The notes beneath the pieces were generated by a model. The model was not told the origin of the DNA. It saw nothing but the letters and a program-made list of their open reading frames with translations, and did not search any database. This document shows positions 54,715 to 64,000 of a DNA stretch of 64,000 bases, in pieces; position 1 is the first letter of the stretch, and every line of letters begins with the position of its first letter. A program made the position numbers and the translations under genes. The stretch covers positions 58,868 through 122,867 of the forward strand of contig NZ_JAHCLR010000014.1 in NCBI RefSeq assembly GCF_018455725.1. Reading direction: 5' to 3'. The stretch is from Mycolicibacter acidiphilus. GTDB lineage: Bacteria; Actinomycetota; Actinomycetes; Mycobacteriales; Mycobacteriaceae.

Positions 54715-56490
54715 TCACCAGACGATAGCCGCCAACTCCCGGTTGGCGCTGCAGACGGCGTGGATCGCGGCCCGGATGTCTTCTGCGGTCAGCGTTTTCA
54801 GATCATCGACCGTCACCGGGTGCCCGGCGCGTTTCCGGCCGGCCAGCCGGGTGTCGCGGGACAGCTCGGCCTCCTCGATCACGTTGCGGGCGAAGCGTCC
54901 GTTGTGCAGGACGTCGATGCCGTGGTCGCCGCGCGGCGTTCGGTGGGCGCCGACCGTCGTCACCAGCTCCAGAAACCGTTGCCGTGCCGTCGGGTCGAGC
55001 ACGGTGGCCCGGTCGGCGCCGTAGCGCTGACCGATCTCGACGACCTCCGCCGGGGTGTAGGACTCGAACCGGATCCGGCGGTTGAACCGGCTCGCCAGGC
55101 CCGGGTTGACGGTGAGGAAGTCGTCGACCCGATCCTCGTAGCCGGCTGCCAGGAAACAGAAGTCGAACCGGTGCTTCTCCAGTGCGATCAGCAACTGGTT
55201 GACCGCCTCCATCCCGATCATGTCCGGCGTGCCGTCCTGGTGGCGCTCCACCAGCGAGTAGAACTCGTCCATGAAAAGGATTCCGCCCAGCGATCTTTCG
55301 ATCAGCTCGTTGGTCTTCGGGCCGGACACCCCGATGTGCTCGCCGCAGAAGTCGGAGCGGCGGACCTCGCGGATCTGCGGGGTGCGCACGATCCCCAGCC
55401 CGGCGTAGATCTTGCCGAGCGCCTGCGCGGTGGTGGTCTTACCGGTGCCGGGTGGGCCGACGAGCAGCATGTGATTGGTCTGGCCCTCCACCGGCAGACC
55501 GTGCTCCAGGCGCATCGCCCGGACCTCCAATTGGTCCTCCAGCGCCTGCACGGCCCGCTTCACCTCGGACAGTCCGACCTGCCGGGCCAGCTCGGCGCGC
55601 CCCTCGGCCAGCAGCAAAGCCCGGAGATCCGCGGCGCCGGGCTCGTCGAGTTCGGCGGGCGTCTTCGCCGACGCGACGTCGAATCGGTCGCTGCGACTGT
55701 CGATGACGGACTCGTCGGTGACGGTCAGACGCAGATCCGGTTCGGCCAGCGCGGCGTTGGCCGGTTCGGTCAGCACACCGTTGACGGCGGCTTTCGACAA
55801 CCAGACCTGAGCGCGGTCCTCATCGCCGAGCTGGCGGTGCACCATGCCGCGCAGGTAGGCCAGATCCGCCGTCAGCAGCGGAATCTCACCGCCATCACCC
55901 GGCACCCGGTCCAACCAGTCCAGCGCCACCCGGCCGCGCCCCAGGTGGGCGGCCGCATGGCCGGCCAGCACCCGGATCGACGCGGTCACCGCCGGCATGA
56001 CGACGGCCCGCTCCGGCAACTCCTCGGCGGCGACGGTCAGCACGTCCGGCCACCGCTGGGTGGCGAACATCAGGTAACCGCGGCCCAACTGGTGCCACTG
56101 GTGGTTCACCCACCCGTCGAGCAGGCGGTCGTCCGCCAGTAGCGCGTCGGCCCGGGCGTACGCACCGGCGGCGGTCAGCGCGGAGGCCAACGCCAGCCCG
56201 GCGTGTGAGGCGTCGGTGACGGTGATCGACAGGTACGGTCCCAGCGGAATCTCGGCGGCCAGCTGCCGGCCCAGCCGGGTGGTCTCCCGGTGCAGCCAGT
56301 CGCCGGTGGTATGGAGCTGCTCCAGTGTCGCCAAAGCCGTGTCGCCGCAGGCGATCCGGCCGAGCTACGCGTCGGCCATCGACGGATCCGCCGCGGTGGC
56401 CGCCGTGAACTCCGCCAGCGCCGCGCTGCGGTTCGCCAGGTCCGCCATCGCCCGGTCGAAATGCCTGCGCGCCGCCGGCAGGTCGGTCAC
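54715..56490 (-). pseudogene. eccA2: ESX-2 AAA+ ATPase EccA2 interrupted by an in-frame TAG
   Basis: Cytosolic AAA+ ATPase of type VII secretion. The full frame from GTG 56490 (GTGA overlap with eccE2) to 54715 would give 591 residues. The N-terminal TPR part begins '[20 protein letters not shown]' and reaches 'ADPSMADA', then TAG (56365-56367, codon 42), then 'LGRIACGDTALATLEQLH'. Mtb EccA2 has 'ADAWLGRIACGD' here as I recall, so TGG became TAG. Downstream the protein is intact: Walker A 'GPPGTGKTT', Walker B 'GILFMDEFYSL', sensor and 'FNRRIRFESY' (Arg finger). Restart at TTG 56334 would give 539 residues lacking about 52 N-terminal ones. Either a pseudogene, a restart protein or a sequencing error. 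Confidence 0.82.
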
Positions 56491-58040
56491 CGTGCCACCG
56501 GGGCCAGTGCTTCGGGGCTGCAATACCGGTTCTCCGCCCGGAACATCTCCACCGCGGCCACCCAGGATCTCCCGCCGGCGGTGACCCGGACCGTCGTCTC
56601 GCCGATCTGCTCGATGCACACCTCGACCGCGTCCGGCGGCGGCGGTGGTGTGTCGGGCGGTGCGACGGTGATGACGGTGGCCGGGCGCGGTGATGGCGCG
56701 ACGGTGCCGTCCACCACGCTGACGGTGGTGCGCGGTGCGGGCCGCGCTTCGCCGGCGACGGTGAGCTCCGGCATCCGCACGCCGGCCCAGCGCTCCGGGT
56801 CGACGGTGTGCACGCAGACCCGTTCCCCGGCGCCGACGGTGCGGATGATGATCCGCTTGACGATCGGATCCTCAGCGGCGATGAACACCCGGCTCAACTC
56901 GCCGGAATCGGTCAGCGGAACCATCAGCCGGTCGCCGTTGGCGAGCTTGCCGATCAGCACCCCGGACGGGCCGAGCGCGACCGGAAGCTTGACCGGCAGC
57001 CGCTGGGGCGCCAGCCCGCGCACCCGGGGCCGCGGCGCGCACAGCCCGCCCGCCAGCGCCGCGGCCTGTTCGCCGTGCAGTCGCCGCAGGACCACCGCCG
57101 GCGGCGTCGGCGCGGGTTGCGCGGTCTGCAGGGTGACCGTGACGGTGCCGGTCCCGTCGGGAAACACCGTGATGTTCTGCAGCACCCGGTCGGCGGGCAG
57201 CGTCCAGGCCTGGGCGAGCAGGTGCGCGGTGGGCCGACCGGCCGCATAGGTGTAGCTGGTGACCCAGCCGCCATCGCTGCGCAGCGCCCGCCAGCGCTCC
57301 GCCCCGGCCTGCAGCGCCGCACCGCTGAGACGCCGGTCCAGTTCGACCAGGTCACCGGCGGTGGCGACCCGGGTGCGCAGCCCGTCGCAGCGCAGCGAAC
57401 CCGCGACCTGCTGGGCCACCGCGACCGCGGTCGCCCCGAGCGTGCTGCGCCAGCGCAGTGCGGCGGTGTTGTCGATGACCCGCAGCCGCAGCACCAGCCA
57501 GGTGTCGCGCCGACCCGCGTACGGCGGGGTGCCGATCTCGGTGTCGTAGACGCGCGGATAGTCGCCGGCGGTGGCCCGCCGCGCGCCGACGCTGACCACG
57601 CTCAGCGATTCCAGCGTCAGACCCAGCGCATGGTGCAGCAGCGGCAGCAGGGCGGCCACGTCGACGACGTTGTCGGTCGTCACGTTCACCGACCCGGTCG
57701 CCACGGTCGCGGCGTGGGCCCGCCCCAGCACGTGCACGGCCGTCACCGCGACGCCGTCCTGAATCCGCACGCCGCCCCCGGCCCGGTTGTTGGCCACCGT
57801 GATCGGTTCGGCCCAGGCGGTGTCCGCGACCCGGCCCAGCCGCAGTCGCAGCACGGCCCACGACCATGCCGGCTGCCCCCACCACGGCACCAGCGTCAGG
57901 ATCAGCGCGGCCAGGACCGCCAGCGAGCATCCGATCGGCCCGCCCACGGCCCAGCCCGCCAGAGCGCACCCGGTGATCGCCAGCCCGCAGCGCAGCCGCC
58001 GATCACTGGTTGCGGGAAACCCGGACAGGCGGGGGTTCAT
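56487..58040 (-). CDS. eccE2: ESX-2 membrane component EccE2
   Basis: 517 residues from ATG 58040, which overlaps the mycP2 stop (ATGA). Two hydrophobic segments near the N-terminus ('[15 protein letters not shown]', '[16 protein letters not shown]'), then the cytoplasmic/periplasmic EccE domain with 'AVTAVHVLG' and a beta-rich C-terminal part. Peripheral member of the EccB-C-D-E membrane complex. The frame is open far upstream as a shadow of mycP2. Matches Rv3885c in position and size. Confidence 0.9.
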   Translation of the reverse strand: MNPRLSGFPATSDRRLRCGLAITGCALAGWAVGGPIGCSLAVLAALILTLVPWWGQPAWSWAVLRLRLGRVADTAWAEPITVANNRAGGGVRIQDGVAVTAVHVLGRAHAATVATGSVNVTTDNVVDVAALLPLLHHALGLTLESLSVVSVGARRATAGDYPRVYDTEIGTPPYAGRRDTWLVLRLRVIDNTAALRWRSTLGATAVAVAQQVAGSLRCDGLRTRVATAGDLVELDRRLSGAALQAGAERWRALRSDGGWVTSYTYAAGRPTAHLLAQAWTLPADRVLQNITVFPDGTGTVTVTLQTAQPAPTPPAVVLRRLHGEQAAALAGGLCAPRPRVRGLAPQRLPVKLPVALGPSGVLIGKLANGDRLMVPLTDSGELSRVFIAAEDPIVKRIIIRTVGAGERVCVHTVDPERWAGVRMPELTVAGEARPAPRTTVSVVDGTVAPSPRPATVITVAPPDTPPPPPDAVEVCIEQIGETTVRVTAGGRSWVAAVEMFRAENRYCSPEALAPVAR

Positions 58041-59533
58041 CGGGTGGCCCGCCGGATCCGGTCGGTGATCGCGGTGCCGACCGCGGCCAGCGCCACGACG
58101 CCGAGGAACCCCAGCGCGACACTGCGGGCCCGGTGATCCGGCGGCGGTGGGGGCGGCACGGGGTGGAGCACCCGGGTCTCGGCGCCGGGTGCCACGCGAT
58201 GGCCCGGGCGGACGTCGAAGGTGAGCGCCGCGACCGGGTCGACAAGGCCGTAGCCCACCCGATTGTCGACGCCGGCCGGGGGATTGTGCGCGGTCTGCAC
58301 GATCCGCTCGATGACCTGGTGCGCGGTGAGGTCGGGGTACTTCGCCCGGACCAGGGCAGCCACGCCGCTGACGTAGGCGGCGGAGAAACTGGTGCCCCAG
58401 AACGGTATTGCGGGTTCGCCGGCCCGGGGTGGCGGGTAGGCGTTGACCGGTCCGCCGCCCTGCGGGGAGAGGCCGAGGATCTGTGTCGCGGGTGCGGCCA
58501 CCCCCACCCAGGGTCCGGTCATGCTCTTGTCGAGCGGTGCGCCGGTCGTGTCGACCCCGCCGACGGAGAGCACGTAGTCGGCGAACCACGACGGGCTGGA
58601 GATCACCCGCACCTGATGCCAGTCCCGGGGATCGCCGGGGTCCAGGGGGTCGAACATCGGGTTGTTCGCGCAGCCCGCCTCACCGACGTTGCCCGCAGCG
58701 GTCACGATCACCGCGTCTTTCACGGTCGCGGCGTACCAGAGGGCGGCGCCCAGCGTCTGCTGGTCGACGGTGGCACCCGCGGGGGTGCAGGACGTCACCG
58801 AAATGTTGATCACCTTGGCCCCGAGGTCGGCGGCGTGCACGACGGCCTTCGCCAGGGTGGCCAGCGTCCCGGCCTTGACCTGCTCATCGGCGGTGAATCC
58901 GGCCGGCTCGAACGCCCGGGAGGACTGCCGGATCGAGATGATCCGTGCGTGCGGCGCCACCCCGACGACGCCGTCGGGTGCGCCGTCGTCGGCGGGTGGG
59001 TCCGGCGGCGGTGGCTCGGGCACGCCGGCCGGCGGCGGGAACGCCGGAACCTCCGGCATCGGCCGGGGCATCGGTATGGCGCCCTGCGGGGCGGCGGCGA
59101 TGATCGACGCCGCAATGGTGCCGTGCGCGTCGCAGTCCTGCAGCCCGGGCGGACCGTCGGCGCCGCCCGTGAGGTAGTCGCCGCCGGCGATCACCGGCAG
59201 CCGCGGACCGGGTGTGACGCCGGTGTCGATGACGGCCACGGCCACCCCGTTGCCGGTGGAGTACCGCCAGGCGTCGGCGATGCCCAGCAGGTCGAATCCC
59301 GGTGCGAGCCGGGCGGGGTCGGGGTCGGCGACGGTGATCGGGACGCTGCAGGAGTTCGACCGGCGCAGCGGTCCGTCCGGGCCGGGTGTGCCGTCCGCCG
59401 GGACCAGCGCGGGGTCGACGGACGGCGGGTCCAGCGCCAGCGCGATCGGGGGGCAGTCGACCAGGCCGGTAAGCAGCGTCACCGCGGTGAGAGCGGCGGC
59501 GCGGGCGCCCAGCCGGCTCAGTTGCGGACCCAC
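58037..59533 (-). CDS. mycP2: ESX-2 mycosin protease MycP2
   Basis: 498 residues from GTG 59533, overlapping the eccD2 stop by 16 bases. Signal peptide (about 8-34). Subtilisin-like domain with catalytic triad D103 ('VIDTGV'), H137 ('DAHGTI') and S382 ('[11 protein letters not shown]'), oxyanion N282 ('AAGNVG'). A Pro-rich loop after the His is typical of mycosins. One C-terminal membrane segment ('[19 protein letters not shown]') with a basic tail holds it in the membrane with the protease outside. Required for complex stability and secretion in other ESX systems. Matches Rv3886c. Confidence 0.93.
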   Translation of the reverse strand: MGPQLSRLGARAAALTAVTLLTGLVDCPPIALALDPPSVDPALVPADGTPGPDGPLRRSNSCSVPITVADPDPARLAPGFDLLGIADAWRYSTGNGVAVAVIDTGVTPGPRLPVIAGGDYLTGGADGPPGLQDCDAHGTIAASIIAAAPQGAIPMPRPMPEVPAFPPPAGVPEPPPPDPPADDGAPDGVVGVAPHARIISIRQSSRAFEPAGFTADEQVKAGTLATLAKAVVHAADLGAKVINISVTSCTPAGATVDQQTLGAALWYAATVKDAVIVTAAGNVGEAGCANNPMFDPLDPGDPRDWHQVRVISSPSWFADYVLSVGGVDTTGAPLDKSMTGPWVGVAAPATQILGLSPQGGGPVNAYPPPRAGEPAIPFWGTSFSAAYVSGVAALVRAKYPDLTAHQVIERIVQTAHNPPAGVDNRVGYGLVDPVAALTFDVRPGHRVAPGAETRVLHPVPPPPPPDHRARSVALGFLGVVALAAVGTAITDRIRRATR

Positions 59534-61110
59534 TCGAACAGCCCTCCCAGCCAGGCCCCGAGCACCCCCACCGAGACGAACGCCAGTACCTCCAGCCATT
59601 CGACCGTCAACCGGATCCACGGCACGAACCTCGTGTCGGGCACCAGCAGACCGGCCGCCAGACCCGAACCGGCGAAAACGACCACGGCGACGGCGGGCCA
59701 CAGGAACCCGGCCGGGGAGGTGGCCGGTGCCGTCAGCGCGTACTCGGTGATCCCGGCGAGCACCGCCGCGCACGCCCCGCCGACCAGCGCGATGGCCTGC
59801 GTCCGGGCGGCGAACCCACGCCCCTGGGTGAGGAAGATCCCGGCGACCAGCCCGCACAGCAGCACCGCGGCGGGCTGCCAGGGGCCGGCCGGTGTCAGCA
59901 CCAGCCACACCGCGACCGGCAGGGCCGCCGCGATCGCCACGCAGATGCCGACCTGCACCGCGTTGACCAGTCGGGCCGAGGCCGCGACCGCCGCGCCGCG
60001 CGCGGAGACGTCGACCAGGTCGTCGTCCTCGTCGGCCGCGCCGGCGACCGGGGCGACGGTGTCGGCGGGCATGCCTGCCCGGCGGGCGAACAGGTCCCGG
60101 CCGGTGATCGACCCGAAGTGCGGCGGGCGGACCCGGGCCACCCACAGTGCGATCGTCGGTGCCGTCCGCACCAGGATCAGCAGGCCCAGCAGCAGGCAGA
60201 TGCCGAGCACCCGTTCGCCCACCGGGTGCCACATCCGGGCCGAACCCACCGTCGCGCCGAGCCCGCACGCGGTGACCACCGCGGTCGCCACCGCCGCCTG
60301 CGAGCGCAGCAGCAGGCTGAGCGCGCCGGCGCCCAGCGCCAGCACCGTCACCCCGATCACCAGGTGCGGTGCGCCCAGCGGACCGGGTGCCGCGCAGAGC
60401 CCGGCGCAGGCCAGCGCGACCGCCGCCGGCCACCCGAAGCCACCGATCAGGTCGGTGCGTGCCGGCCGGGTCCGGTGGGCGACGCCGGCGCCCAGCGTCA
60501 GCAGCCCGCCCAGCCCGATCAGGACGGCGGCCGGGGCGAGACCGTCACCGGCGGTGCGGGCGCGGACCGCCAATCCGGCGACCAGCAGCACCGCCGCAGC
60601 AAGCAGTGCGAGCGCGGTGTGCGCCGCGGTTCGCGCGGTGACGGCAGTGAACATCCGGTCGGTCTCGACGTGCAGCAACCGGGCGACCGTCTGCTCGTCG
60701 GCGGTGTGGCCGCAGTCCGGGCAGCGGATCTCCGGCCGGGCGCCCAGTCGGCGGCCGGCGGCGGCCAGGGCACTGGACAGCGACTCGTACTGCGGCTCGA
60801 ACGAGTCACCGCCGGCCGTCGGGACCAGGACGAGGGTGTCGCCGTCCTGCACCCCCAGGTCGTCGAGGCTGCGGCCGATGTCCAGGCGCACGCCGTTCAC
60901 CCGGTGCAATTCATAACCGCCGGCCGGCAGCGTGACGCCGTCGAATCCGTGCTGCTGCAAATCCTCGTCGAGCAGTTCCACCATTCCCTCGAAGAACTCC
61001 TCGACCGGGATTCCGGCCGGGAACACCTGCGACACAAGATGTTTGTCGTAGGCAATGGTCACCGCGCAGCGCGCCGGGAATGCGACCTTGGCCGTCGTCG
61101 CGGAGGACAC
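59518..61110 (-). CDS. eccD2: ESX-2 membrane channel protein EccD2
   Basis: 530 residues from GTG 61110. N-terminal ubiquitin-like (YukD) domain of ~100 residues, followed by a linker containing a '[10 protein letters not shown]' Cys pair, then about 11 hydrophobic segments up to the C-terminus. EccD dimers line the ESX inner-membrane complex. Overlaps mycP2; 3 bp after the Rv3888c-like gene, so the ESX-2 genes form one operon here. Matches Rv3887c. Confidence 0.92.
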   Translation of the reverse strand: MSSATTAKVAFPARCAVTIAYDKHLVSQVFPAGIPVEEFFEGMVELLDEDLQQHGFDGVTLPAGGYELHRVNGVRLDIGRSLDDLGVQDGDTLVLVPTAGGDSFEPQYESLSSALAAAGRRLGARPEIRCPDCGHTADEQTVARLLHVETDRMFTAVTARTAAHTALALLAAAVLLVAGLAVRARTAGDGLAPAAVLIGLGGLLTLGAGVAHRTRPARTDLIGGFGWPAAVALACAGLCAAPGPLGAPHLVIGVTVLALGAGALSLLLRSQAAVATAVVTACGLGATVGSARMWHPVGERVLGICLLLGLLILVRTAPTIALWVARVRPPHFGSITGRDLFARRAGMPADTVAPVAGAADEDDDLVDVSARGAAVAASARLVNAVQVGICVAIAAALPVAVWLVLTPAGPWQPAAVLLCGLVAGIFLTQGRGFAARTQAIALVGGACAAVLAGITEYALTAPATSPAGFLWPAVAVVVFAGSGLAAGLLVPDTRFVPWIRLTVEWLEVLAFVSVGVLGAWLGGLFEWVRN

Positions 61111-61113
61111 CGG

Positions 61114-62214
61114 CTAGGCCCTTTCGCTGTCCGGCACGTATTTGTCGGCCAACCCGGCGGTGATTTCGAACAGCCGCAACCGGGCCTTCTTTCGCACCTC
61201 GTGCTGAACATCGATGATGCCGCCCTTTGCCAGGTGCGGGTCGAACGGCATGACCTCCACCGTGGCGCCGGTTTTGCTGAACCGTTCGGTCAGGTAGGCC
61301 ACCGCGGAACTGTCCGTGACGTCCGCGGAATGGTTCAGGATGACCGTCCCGCGGGACACCAATTCGTGATAGCCCTGCGCGGTGAGGTAGTCCACCGCGC
61401 GCAGCACCGGACGGGATCTGTCCGCGGTGATGCCGGCCACGAAGACCAGCGTGTCGGTGTTCTCCAGCACCGGTTTCATGACCGGATGCTCCAAGTCGGC
61501 GGCCGTGTCGATGACGATCACACTGTGGGTCCGCCGCAGCCTGGACAGCACCCCGCTGAACATGGCCGGAACGAGCGGCCGGACCTGATCCGAGGTGCGG
61601 TTCCCGGCCAGGACGTCCAGGCCGACCGCATTTTGCCCGAGGTGTTCGCGGATATCGGAGTAGCCCTGCACATCGGTGTCGCTGAGGACGGCCGAATAGT
61701 CACCCGGGGGATGCTCGTCGATGCGGTCGGCGAGCGTTCCGAAGCCGGGGACCACGTCAATCGCGATCACATTCTCCGGCCGGCATTCGCGGAAGACGCT
61801 GCCGATGGCGGCGGTCAATGTCGTGGCACCGGTGCCGCCCTTTCCGGAAATCACGGTGATCACGTATTGACGGCGAATGTGTCGACGAATTCTATTCCGC
61901 AGGTCGCGGTAATGCCGTTCACGTCTTGATTCGCCGGGGTTCACGAGCTTTCCGGTGGCGTAATACAGCAATCTGCGCCAGCCTGAACTGGGCGGAATCT
62001 TCCTTGGCGCGGCGAGATCGGAAATCCGCATCGAGTCCGAAACGGAATCCCGGTGGCCGTGGGCGGACGCTGAATCGCGTCGCCCGAACATGTCTCCGTC
62101 GGGCATATTCGGCCTATTCCAGAGGCTGGTCACGGGCGTGATGCTAACACGGCCGCGGATAGCGTGTTTACGCGCTTTGTTGGGCTTTGAGGAAAGGCCG
62201 ACTGCTGAATTCAT
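61114..62214 (-). CDS. ESX-2 associated MinD/ParA-like ATPase (Rv3888c-like)
   Basis: 366 residues if started at ATG 62214, two bases after the espG2 stop; ATG 62106 (330 residues) is an alternative closer to the length I recall for Rv3888c (341). The N-terminal ~90 residues are charged. The deviant Walker A reads 'SGKGGTGATTLT': the signature Lys of the MinD type is present but the usual P-loop Lys (GKT) is Ala, as in CpaE/TadZ-like proteins. 'VIVIDTAADLEHPVM' is Walker B-like. Related to EspI-type proteins of ESX-1. Lower GC than the flanking esx core genes. Confidence 0.82.
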   Translation of the reverse strand: MNSAVGLSSKPNKARKHAIRGRVSITPVTSLWNRPNMPDGDMFGRRDSASAHGHRDSVSDSMRISDLAAPRKIPPSSGWRRLLYYATGKLVNPGESRRERHYRDLRNRIRRHIRRQYVITVISGKGGTGATTLTAAIGSVFRECRPENVIAIDVVPGFGTLADRIDEHPPGDYSAVLSDTDVQGYSDIREHLGQNAVGLDVLAGNRTSDQVRPLVPAMFSGVLSRLRRTHSVIVIDTAADLEHPVMKPVLENTDTLVFVAGITADRSRPVLRAVDYLTAQGYHELVSRGTVILNHSADVTDSSAVAYLTERFSKTGATVEVMPFDPHLAKGGIIDVQHEVRKKARLRLFEITAGLADKYVPDSERA

Positions 62215-62216
62215 GG

Positions 62217-63059
62217 TTACCCCGCCCGCCGATGTGAATGCCACTCGTCGGCGCTCGGCATTCGGTCCAGCAGACGCAGGATCGCGTCGGCGACAACGGT
62301 TCTGGTGCCCGGGGAGATGACCTGATACCGCCGGCCGCCGGTGTCGACGCTCGCCACGCAGAGCCGGCCGGCGGGGGTGTCGACGAGCGCCACCGCGGTG
62401 TCCCCGACCGCCATCCGGGCCAGCCGCTCCGGGCCGGCACCGGGCTGCAGTGCGACGACGCCGGTCTGACCGGACAGTCGCGGGTCCGCGGCCTGCAACA
62501 GGATGTGCAGCTGATCGACGTCGATGCGCTGCGCGGCCAGGTGCTTCCGCAGGCTGTCGGGATCGCGCACCTGCTCGAGCAGCTCCCCGGCGTCGAGCGT
62601 GACCGGTCGCAGGGGAGCGGCCCCGATCACCCCGCACAGCCGCTCGATCTGACCGGCGACGAGCTCACTGGCACCGGCCCGATCGGTGGCGGTGCCGGCC
62701 GGGTACAGCCGCACCTGCCGGTCGCAGCGTTCGAGCACCACCCACCAGGACGCGAACCGGCAGAGCGACACCCGGGTGGCGGTCTGCGGGTCGGCCGGCC
62801 CGGGACGGTGCCGGTGCACCAGCAGCGCCAGGTCGCGGCGCGCGATCACCGTCAGCCATTCCCGGATCATCGGGTCCACGTCACCCGCCGGGTCGAGGGC
62901 GCCGACGGCGGTGAGTTCGGCCGCGATCGGATGCCGCCGGGCCCGGTCGGCGGTGTCCAGTCGGGGCAGCAGCGGCCGCAGCCCCAGTTCCGGGCAGAGC
63001 TGCTCGATCCCGGACACCGCCTGCAGCACCCACAGGCCGTCGAGCGTCGTCGTCAGCAT
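62217..63059 (-). CDS. espG2: ESX-2 PE/PPE chaperone EspG2
   Basis: 280 residues from ATG 63059. EspG fold: 'TTTLDGLWVLQAVSGIEQLC', central 'ARRDLALLVHRHRPG' and C-terminal 'WHSHRRAG'. Cytosolic chaperone that binds cognate PE-PPE dimers (here the PPE gene at the window edge) and hands them to the ESX-2 machine. 19 bp from esxC. Matches Rv3889c (about 276 residues). Confidence 0.88.
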   Translation of the reverse strand: MLTTTLDGLWVLQAVSGIEQLCPELGLRPLLPRLDTADRARRHPIAAELTAVGALDPAGDVDPMIREWLTVIARRDLALLVHRHRPGPADPQTATRVSLCRFASWWVVLERCDRQVRLYPAGTATDRAGASELVAGQIERLCGVIGAAPLRPVTLDAGELLEQVRDPDSLRKHLAAQRIDVDQLHILLQAADPRLSGQTGVVALQPGAGPERLARMAVGDTAVALVDTPAGRLCVASVDTGGRRYQVISPGTRTVVADAILRLLDRMPSADEWHSHRRAG

Positions 63060-63078
63060 GTCGTCACCGAATCCACTG

Positions 63079-63369
63079 TCAGAACAGGCCGCTGATGGCC
63101 TGATCGGTGGCGATCGCCCCGTCCAGCACCGCCGATGTGGTGTGGCCGTGCTGGCTGACGGTCTCGATGAGGCCCCGCAGGCCCGACAGCATCTGCTGCT
63201 GCGCGTCGAAGAACCCCTGGGCACCGTGCCCACCGAAGTACTCGCCGAGCGCGGTGGTGCGCTGCGTGACGTCGTCGTGGATCTCGTGGAGTTGGCCGGC
63301 CCGGCCGGCGACGTCGGACGCGAAGTCGGCGATGGTGCCGGGGTTGTAGGTGATCATGTCTCCGGTCAT
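63079..63369 (-). CDS. esxC: WXG100-type ESX substrate EsxC
   Basis: 96 residues. 'ITYNPGTIADFASDVAGRAG', then 'EYFGGHGAQGFFDAQQQ' where the W-x-G turn is replaced by G-x-G as in Mtb EsxC, and the C-terminus 'TDQAISGLF'. Forms the heterodimer with EsxD, encoded 33 bp upstream. Matches Rv3890c. Confidence 0.93.
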   Translation of the reverse strand: MTGDMITYNPGTIADFASDVAGRAGQLHEIHDDVTQRTTALGEYFGGHGAQGFFDAQQQMLSGLRGLIETVSQHGHTTSAVLDGAIATDQAISGLF

Positions 63370-63402
63370 GGGAGCACTGTCCTTTCGTAGCGGGTGACGG
63401 GT

Positions 63403-63717
63403 TCAGGCGGTCGTGCCGAAGAGGCTGTGGAAGGCGTGCTCGGAATCGGACTCGTGCGACTCCATCAGGGCCGCGGACCGGTTCAGGCCCTCGGCGAGCC
63501 GGGACCCGCCGATCAGCACCTTCTGCAGGTCGGCGTGGATCTGCTCGACGGTCGCGTAGGAGGCCTGCACGCCCGCCCCGGCCCAGCTGGAACCGCCCAT
63601 CACGTTCTCCTGGTTGGCCAGGTAGCCGTTGGCGATCGCGGTGGCGTGCTCCATGTCGCTCTGGACCGCTGCGGCTGTGCTTCTGAGCACCTCGGGTGTC
63701 ACTACGATGGTCGCCAC
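63403..63717 (-). CDS. esxD: WXG100-type ESX substrate EsxD
   Basis: 104 residues from GTG 63717. 'VTPEVLRSTAAAVQSDMEHA', W-x-G turn in 'GGSSWAGAGVQAS', C-terminus 'SEHAFHSLFGTTA'. Partner of EsxC; the pair is the ESX-2 secreted dimer. GGAGG stands upstream. Matches Rv3891c. Confidence 0.92.
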   Translation of the reverse strand: MATIVVTPEVLRSTAAAVQSDMEHATAIANGYLANQENVMGGSSWAGAGVQASYATVEQIHADLQKVLIGGSRLAEGLNRSAALMESHESDSEHAFHSLFGTTA

Positions 63718-63826
63718 TGCGCCCTCCTCCGGTTGTCGGCCGCTCCGGTTCGGGCGGCGTTTCGGCGAAGTGTATGGACTTCGCGCGAGGCTGTCGATTC
63801 ACCCTGTGGATAACCGAATAGCCTTG
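63718..63826 (-). other. Short leader between the PPE gene and esxD
   Basis: 109 bp holding the esxD ribosome site (GGAGGGCGCA) and no other recognised element. Confidence 0.4.
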
Positions 63827-64000
63827 TCAAGCAGGGCTTTTCACGACGTGAGCGGTGCCGGGCGCGGCGGCTGCACGCACCCGGGCGGTCCGGCCGGCGG
63901 AGTGCGGGATCGGCGCGCCGCCCAGCCCGCCGGGGCTGGTCACCGGCGGCCCCGCCGCGACGCCCGGGGCGGTGCCGGGCCGCAACCCCACCGGCCGGCC
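63827..64000 (-). CDS. C-terminal end of an ESX-2 PPE protein (PPE69-like), 5' part outside window
   Basis: 58 codons open from the edge to a TGA at 63827-63829. Gly/Pro/Ala-rich with 'GLGGAPIPHSAGRTARVRAA' typical of PPE C-termini. Position directly upstream of esxD equals that of PPE69 (Rv3892c). Client of EspG2. Only the tail is visible, so the family call rests on position and composition. Confidence 0.6.
   Translation of the reverse strand, partial: GRPVGLRPGTAPGVAAGPPVTSPGGLGGAPIPHSAGRTARVRAAAAPGTAHVVKSPA

Noticed and set aside
56487-58589. 700-codon reading of eccE2
   Set aside because: The part before 58040 is antisense-like shadow of mycP2; ATG 58040 overlaps the mycP2 stop as expected.
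1-64000. CRISPR arrays, rRNA, tRNA genes, integrases or a replication origin
   Set aside because: No spaced direct repeats of CRISPR type, no tRNA or rRNA signatures, no site-specific recombinase and no dnaA/dnaN genes were found.

Overview
The window is high-GC actinobacterial DNA. Gene content and order point to a Mycobacterium, most likely a fast grower (Mycolicibacterium). Markers are PE and PPE genes, an ESX-2 (type VII secretion) locus, mtc28, a wag31-independent murJ/Rv3909/mutT4/pcnA block, rpsF-ssb-rpsR-rplI-dnaB, ino1 with its PadR gene, and many starts with the TANNNT-N6/7-ATG/GTG layout of leaderless mycobacterial mRNAs. Names of M. tuberculosis (Mtb) homologues below are from memory of those proteins, not from a search.

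Layout. 1-5.6 kb (minus): murJ (3' part outside the window), an Rv3909-like secreted protein and mutT4, all overlapping by 4 bases. 5.7-8.7 kb (plus): pcnA, an Rv3906c-like DxDGDG repeat protein, then a compact two-gene accessory cassette: a RelA/SpoT-like nucleotidyltransferase toxin and a small partner, followed by a broken second copy of the 3' end of the DxDGDG gene. Mtb carries esxF-esxE-cpnT-ift at the equivalent place. 8.9-19.7 kb: PE-PPE-domain hydrolase, Rv0036c-, Rv0037c-, Rv0038-, Rv0039c- and Rv0040c-like genes, leuS, an adenylate cyclase, an SDR and a MarR regulator. 19.7-24.1 kb (minus): amino-acid ABC transporter, ino1 and padR. 24.2-31.1 kb (plus): two tandem bifunctional penicillin-binding proteins with the small Rv0049 gene between them, then an Rv0051-like GT87 membrane protein. 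The first PBP starts with a relic of the Rv0049 start, so the Rv0049-ponA1 pair was duplicated. 31.1-36.3 kb: rpsF-ssb-rpsR-rplI, then dnaB interrupted by two inteins (a 139-residue class 3 mini-intein in the P-loop and a 425-residue intein with a homing endonuclease).

36.3-54.7 kb is more mixed: a transposase relic and an orphan membrane protein in an AT-richer island, a DUF3297 gene, the TopoM-type topoisomerase pair, an alpha/beta hydrolase, a CobW GTPase, a solitary PE-PPE pair, a Tat-exported DUF1906 protein, a TetR gene without a normal start codon, a second PE-PPE hydrolase, an acyl-CoA dehydrogenase and a SWIM/SNF2 helicase. 54.7-64 kb (minus) is the ESX-2 locus read from its 3' end: eccA2, eccE2, mycP2, eccD2, an Rv3888c-like ATPase, espG2, esxC, esxD and the tail of a PPE gene. 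eccA2 carries an in-frame TAG in place of a conserved Trp codon.

The strongest candidates for something new are the RelA/SpoT-like toxin cassette flanked by a duplicated gene tail, the tandem ponA1 duplication with its Rv0049 stub, the amber codon in eccA2, and the TetR gene whose only plausible leaderless start is ATC.
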